A DNA stretch of 26,120 bases from Pseudopyrenochaeta lycopersici (Eukaryota; Ascomycota; Dothideomycetes; Pleosporales; Pseudopyrenochaetaceae), in assembly GCA_003313425.1 (NCBI GenBank), contig NHZP01000128.1:1-26120 (forward strand), given 5' to 3'. Position 1 is the first letter of the stretch, and each line of letters opens with the position of its first letter. The notes under the pieces are model-generated. The model searched no databases and was not told the origin of the DNA. It saw only the letters and a program-made list of their open reading frames with translations. Shown in pieces: positions 21,304-26,120 of the stretch. Position numbers and translations under genes: made by a program.

Positions 21304-23270
21304 ATGTCGGGTCAAGATGATCTGGGTGGCATTGAAAACGAGCCTTGTGGCAGAGAAGAATGGTACTGCCCTCAATCTTGCTACACTGTGCTTCCTGATG
21401 ACCAGTCTATAGCTTGGCCAACCTCGTGAGAATCCGTGATCTCCAGAAGAACCAGGATGAGTTGTGGGCTCGATTGGTTGACCTCTCCAAAACCGAAACG
21501 GAGCTGGCTGAGCAGGTCAAGTCCTTGGAATGCATCGTAAGTTGCCCCACCAGCAGTCTCACCGCTGGGCTAACAAGAACGATAGATTGTCTCTAGGAGC
21601 AAGAGGATCGGAGAATTGGAACATCAAGTGAAAAGCTACAACGAGGAATTGTACACTGTTACACGTTGCCATGAGCAGTGCAAGCCTAATCTTGAAGCAG
21701 AGAAACAACGCAATGAGAGTGAGAAGGTCGACTTGGAAGGCCAGATTGCAGCCCTCCTAGAGACGAACACAAAGCTGCTAAGCAGGCTAGCCGGAGACCG
21801 CCAGTCAGTGTCCGAACACACCAGAATTTCAGCACCTGCGTCTCTTCAATCGTTATCGAGAGACAACGACGAAGACCAAGCAGACACCTCCCCGCCAAGT
21901 CCAGGCTCAGTCGCGACCCCCGAAAGTGAAGCAAACGAGCTACGGCCATCGCTGCAGGCAGAGCTCATGTTGGTGAACTCAAGCGACGCTTCAGAGATAG
22001 ACTGGTGGGATCAAGGTTCTAGTGCCGAAGACAACGACCTCATACCGTTGCATGACGAGTACAATGAGATGGCTAGGCAAGACGCCATGGGCCGACTGCC
22101 TGATGATGGCGCCCTAACCGAAGCTGCCTCGCTCACCCGACCTATGGAGCTTTCCTCGAACATCGTAGTCCACAAAGAATCCGCACTTGAAGTTGACCGT
22201 AACTGTTGTAATTCCTGCGTGCGATGTAAGCCGCAGACGAGACACGGGCGCAGGAGGCGAAGGCTAAAATGGAAAAACGCTCTACTTGCACGGCCACGGC
22301 GGACTACGCAGGAGGGCTGTCCGCAGCTAGGTCTACCTGGCGTGAAACTTCGCTGTGGGCATGAAGACTTCAGTCCCTCGGCTCAGCTGGTAATTGCAGA
22401 CGACATCGCAGATCGCCTGCCATTTGCTACGACCACGATCCCAGGTAGGCAAACCGCAGAGAAAGCCGTCGTTGGAAAGTGGGACCTACGTTTTGGTAGC
22501 AACTCTTGCCTGTCTCCAAGCACCACGCGTGAATTCGGCGATCCAGAGCGGCGTTGGTGTAGTCCATCCACTCAAAGTCACCTTGCAGCGCATGAGCCCA
22601 ACGATTCCGGCTCCTTGGCGGATCAGCACACCTCAAACGAACATACGACGAAGATAAGGCATCCTGATAGCAGAAGCAACTTTGAAGGACCACCACACTC
22701 GCACTATAGGTTCAGAATCGCTGAGAACGGGCGTGACGGGGAAGAAGGTACCAGATTTGACTTTGTCACGTAGCCCGATTATGCTAAGACTGAGTAGCAG
22801 GTTGGACACGCAATCTAGAATACCACTCACGATCCCGTGATTCGACCCGCGTAAGCCTTATCTCCTTGCACAGTTGCGCCCTCCGACACGAGTTGGTAGA
22901 TATTGTGGCGGTTGTGGCAGTTTGTGTCAACGGAGATGAGGACGAAAGCAGTGTCAGGATTTTCCTCAAGGACGAAAGCAGGATCGAAGCGCCCTCTGTT
23001 GCAGCTGTCATCTATAGATCCCATGTCGCAGCGCTGCCAGAAGCTCGTGTGGGGGATTGCATACTGTTAAAGAGCTTTGCTGTCTGTTTCGACGGCAAGA
23101 AAATTCCTTACATTGAAAGCATAGGTAGCAGTACATGGTATGTATGGGGTGGCGCTGGAGCGCCTGCCTGCCATGAACATTCTATTCAACTCAGCGACGT
23201 GCAATCAAAAGAAATGCAGCGTCTCTACAAATGGTGGCAATCACAATCCAACACTACACCATTTGTATGA
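21304..23270 (+). CDS. Coiled-coil protein with C-terminal Pot1/Telo_bind-like OB fold
   Basis: Four exons are inferred: 21304-21362, 21413-21536, 21604-22747 and 22798-23270, giving 599 residues. Introns of 50, 67 and 50 bases have GTACTG, GTAAGT and GTACCA donors; the last has a CTAAG-type branch site and keeps frame exactly (phase 1). Residues about 22-125 form a long coiled coil (IRDLQKNQDELWARL..., LEAEKQRNESEKVDLEGQI). The middle is disordered, with an acidic Trp-containing patch (about 190-220), a C-C-x2-C-x2-C cluster at 262-269 and an Arg/Lys block at 269-294 that may be a nuclear signal. From about 475 the protein matches the telomere-end ssDNA-binding OB fold family: VDIVAVVAVCV, VGDCILLKSFAV, IGSSTWYVW and a final MQRLYKWWQ. 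Pot1/Cdc13-type folds bind single-stranded telomeric DNA, but fungal proteins with this fold at the C-terminus are uncharacterised as far as I know. Domain call good; the joining of N- and C-terminal parts rests on splice logic. Confidence 0.72.
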
Positions 23271-23547
23271 TAGCTCTTTCGCTCCTTTCCCACGGCCATC
23301 CAGTTTGAATTGGTACGACCATGTTTTGTAAGGTGTTCTTCATCTTTGCATGGGGGAGGTGTTGTGTACTGAATCCGGGGCAAAACAGGCCGACAGTTAT
23401 CGTATTTCTTAGCTGGATAGATAAGGAATGGCTGGGATGACACCAGCACGAGAGACAATTGCAACCATTTTCAGACCTTCTTAGCTGCCAATTACTTGAT
23501 CAGCCAAACGCAGGATTATCGTGGGCGATGCAGTCGTGCGAAATGTC
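23271..23547. other. Convergent 3' spacer
   Basis: Between the Telo_bind-like gene and the acetyltransferase remnant, which point toward each other. No gene seen. Confidence 0.45.
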
Positions 23548-24236
23548 CTATGAAATGTTACCTTTATTTAACTCAAGAAATTGTGCTAGACACACTTGAA
23601 CCACAACAGACCCAGCGCGTACGATTGCGTCATCACCAACCCTGACACCCGTTTCAATAACGCAATTTGGGCCGATATACGCGTTCTGGCCGATGCAGAC
23701 TTCTTGGGCAATTCTCCTGCCGTCGGCTCCTTTCAGAGCTTATTGTCACTTGGAGTCTTGAGGGTTGTAATCGTGGCACGAGCGCCAATCTCAGTGTTCT
23801 TTCCGATGAAGATTTTGGCAGATTCATGGAATATGCAACGGGGTCCGATGACGACGTTGGCAGCGATGGAGAGAAGATATCCGTAGGCGCAATAAAAAGG
23901 CGCGGCTACGTGCACGTTTTCGCCAAGACGATCAATGGTAGCCATGAAACAACGTGCGAATTCGTTCACTGCGATGCTCACATCGGTGTTCGCCGTGTTG
24001 TTAAACTGATATACCGCACTCGAGCATTGTGTACGTTCATCTACCAACTGCTTATCGAACGGTAAAAATCGATTGGCCAGTCAGCATTTTCTCTTTTTCG
24101 GAATCGCGAAACGCTGGCGGCGGTGCATGTTGGATCGGTGATCTTGTAGGAGGTACAATGGTGTTAGGAGCTGTTGATGGTGGAGGTGGATGTCGTTGTA
24201 GTGACGGCGGTTGCGGTAGCTGCTGCTTAGAGCGCT
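23548..24236 (-). pseudogene. Maltose/galactoside O-acetyltransferase (left-handed beta-helix), two frameshifts
   Basis: On the minus strand a near-complete sugar O-acetyltransferase can be read only by changing frame twice. A Pro/Gln-rich leader opens near 24234, then the maltose acetyltransferase N-terminal region DSEKEKMLTGQ (Met at 24087). A first shift occurs near 24065-24072. The body follows: PFDKQLVDERTQCSSAVYQF, the LGENVHVAAPFYCAYGYLLS core, then hexapeptide repeats NVVIGP, IFIGKNTEIGARATI. A TGA at 23733-23735 interrupts it, and one base later the frame resumes with GADGRRIAQEVCIGQNAYIG, NCVIETGVRVGDDAIVRAG and SVVV, ending soon after instead of at the usual IPADxVxxGNPA tail. Intact members acetylate sugars with acetyl-CoA in the cytosol. 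The conserved repeats imply recent loss. Sequencing error could explain one shift but hardly both plus the abnormal end. Confidence 0.75.
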
Positions 24237-24933
24237 ATAAAGACCTTGAACATTGAGCTGTCTCTTGGGATGCTCTGGAGGGTCGTGAGATGGGTGGCAA
24301 TTGCAAAGATGACTGGGAACATGTGCCATACACGGCATGACCACAGAGAGTTCGAACCAAGCAGGACACCTCTAGTCGCTTGAGATTGACTTACACAAGT
24401 GGCGCTGGTGCGTTGGCGAATACCTGGCTCGTGCTCTGTGGCGTGTGGTAGTGAATACCCGGATTTTGCTGCTTACAACGTACTGTAGCTCTTCAAAGAG
24501 AGATATGTGGTGAAGTGGCGCTACCTGCGGCTTATGGGTCGAATTGTCAGAGTGGACATGCTGTGTAGTATGTCCATGAAGATGCAAGACCGCCAATGGG
24601 GGGGTCGCTCTTGCTCATGCCGACCATTGTCACCACAACGACTAGGGGCTAACGAAATGGTATTGAGCTGTTCGCGAGCGCCCTTTGACCGTTCTGAGCT
24701 GTAGTTGCGTGCGAAGTCTTGCACAGCGGTGTATGTCTCGAAGTGCAAATCAAACGTCGGCTATCGACTGGCGCTAACCCCGCTGTTGTTCGCTCCTTTG
24801 CTTGAATCGAAGGTGATACCCTTGCCGCACCAGAGTAACTTGTTTGCATAACCCGTACAAACGAACCCACCTCGTACACAATTGTTACCTATTCACACGT
24901 TAAACATCAACAGGGTAGAACACTGATTAGAGG
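24237..24933. other. Spacer, possible decayed upstream part of the acetyltransferase
   Basis: Several overlapping minus-strand frames (24372-24596, 24521-24748, 24649-24879) show no recognised domain. I looked for a Cys-rich zinc-cluster region upstream of the acetyltransferase and did not find one. No supported gene. Confidence 0.4.
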
Positions 24934-25411
24934 ATGTCCAAACCTACAGCCAGGTTTTGCTTCATCGCACTTCTTCTTTCGCCTTCCGCATGTGAAACAA
25001 CCAGTCCTGCTTCGAGGTGCGTATTGCTATTCGAGGTTAATCTGGTCCACGAAATAGGCTGCCAAAGACGTACCCTTTCCTTATTCTTCAGTATCGCTGG
25101 CACGCCCACTCGGATCACCTGGGATGCGATTGCTTTTTCGAGGCAACCTGAATTGCTCGTAGCACCCATAGACAAGGGTAACACTGATACGTGGCCAATT
25201 CAATGGAGCCCTGTTCACGACGTAGTAATTCTTGGCCTATACTCTGAGGCACATGGGGAGGTTCAGTGGTCCGTTGACCCTCAGCCTCTAAACCAACTTG
25301 ACAAGGTAGCAGTCCGATGCTGACTGTTCTCCATGCTGAATATTCCGTTCCCACCCGCAGCTTGGCATGGAATCATACAAGGCGTTCGCGACTAGGTGGC
25401 GTCAAACATAA
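24934..25411 (+). CDS. Possible small secreted protein, two exons
   Basis: The frame starts at ATG 24934 with a signal-peptide-like N-terminus (MSKPTARFCFIALLLSPSAC, predicted cleavage near residue 20-26). It stays open to 25305, where a GTAGCA donor and a CCGCAG acceptor at 25360 give a 55-base intron and a short last exon (25361-25411, ending in TRWRQT). The mature part would be about 115 residues, with few Cys, several Trp and an ITWDAIAFSRQPELL / VHDVVILGLYSEAHGEVQW pattern that could be beta-strand rich. An extra intron near 25017-25058 is possible. No family recognised; secretion is inference from the N-terminus only. Confidence 0.4.
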
Positions 25412-26120
25412 TCCTCTTCCGTCAATTCCAAGCGTCTCCTCTTTGCGGACTCTTATGAGGCTTGTACCCACTTGGTACAGCAAGGGGATATACAAATGGA
25501 CGGGAGACGGGTGCCTGTACTCGAGCAATCGGAACGCAGAGCCTCATGTATTGGCTACTTCCGATGTTGCTGCTACAAGTTCCGCTGGCTTGTGATGTCT
25601 CAATGTACGGGCTCAGATGGTTCCGATCATGGACCGAGGTGGGCGGAGCCACAGAACTCCGCTTTCCCTTCACGCAGTCGATGTGGAACAGAGCTGATCG
25701 ATGGCGTTTGTAACACGGGCGATATGTCGAGCGACCTTTGTCCTATGGTCCGTCTACCTGACTGTAGTCGGAGCTTGTAGAATGTGAGCTTTGCAGAATG
25801 TTGTGTCGCGAGCTGCCTTGCCCTGTGGCCCACCATGCAGTAGGCGTCTTTGGCGATTATAATAGTAGGAGCGGAGATTGAATCAGTCAAAGTCAAGCGT
25901 CGTATGCTACAATGGTATTTTGACCAAGGGCTTGAACTCGAGATCTGCACCGCTGTGGTCGAGTATCGATTGGGAACCTGAAGCTACAAATGTTCGCGAT
26001 GTTGTGGTGTTATGCGGTGCTCCATTGCAAGACGACCGACGGCTAACCAGCCGAGCGCGCTGTTGTGGCCGCAAGAATGGAATCGAGCGGTGGGGGTCGC
26101 CAGTGATGACAAGTTAAATG
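25412..26120. other. Right-hand end, no supported gene
   Basis: Overlapping frames in all phases between 25317 and 26117. One (25462-25713, plus) contains a hydrophobic run, MYWLLPMLLLQVPLAC, that could be a membrane segment of a split gene, but the start and splice sites are unclear. A frame at 25878-26117 reaches nearly to the window edge. Confidence 0.35.

Noticed and set aside
24320..24370. tRNA B-box-like GGTTCGAAC on the minus strand near 24350
   Set aside because: The flanks do not form a T stem and no acceptor or anticodon stem can be folded.
24237..24800. Possible Zn2Cys6 cluster exon upstream of the acetyltransferase remnant
   Set aside because: No frame shows the C-x2-C-x6-C spacing; the few Cys present are scattered.
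1..26120. CRISPR array, rRNA, plasmid or bacteriophage features
   Set aside because: No regularly spaced repeats, and spliced genes and fungal families throughout point to nuclear eukaryotic DNA.

Overview
The window looks like nuclear DNA of a filamentous ascomycete, most likely of the Dothideomycetes type (the class is inference). The genes carry several short introns (44 to 94 bases) with GT donors, AG acceptors and CTAAC/CTGAC-type branch sites. The recognisable proteins belong to families common in filamentous fungi. Gene density is low, and much of the window is spacer with no convincing gene.

Layout. 1-1190: spacer. 1191-2356 (+): secreted, Ser/Thr-rich cupredoxin-like protein with one membrane segment, 3 exons. 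2357-4120: spacer with a decayed repeat (3100-3225). 4121-5072 (+): intact kappa-class glutathione transferase (DSBA/thioredoxin fold), 5 exons. 5073-6702: spacer. 6703-7341 (+): short fungal F-box/2EXR-like protein. 7342-11638: spacer with a well-preserved 154-bp MITE flanked by TA (8959-9112), a coding-like stretch on the minus strand (9678-9920) and a second copy of the decayed repeat (about 11160-11316). 11639-12271 (-): orphan protein with a C-terminal helical segment. 12500-13370: weak ORFs only. 13737-14583 (-) and 14934-15671 (+): a head-to-head pair of unrecognised spliced genes. 17220-19076 (+): DHA2-type major facilitator drug/metabolite exporter, 4 or 5 exons. 19570-20629 (-): unrecognised basic protein with an internal reading-frame break. 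21304-23270 (+): 4-exon gene joining an N-terminal coiled coil to a C-terminal telomere-end-binding (Pot1/Telo_bind-like) OB fold. 23548-24236 (-): maltose/galactoside O-acetyltransferase pseudogene with two frameshifts. 24934-25411 (+): possible small secreted protein. 25412-26120: no convincing gene.

I see no operon-like or clustered pathway. The exporter has no biosynthetic enzyme beside it, and the neighbours look functionally unrelated. The MITE, the two repeat relics, the broken acetyltransferase and the orphan ORFs suggest accessory, transposon-influenced sequence. The Telo_bind-family gene and the MITE are the most informative observations. All exon borders were inferred by eye from splice signals, frame and family resemblance, without transcript support.
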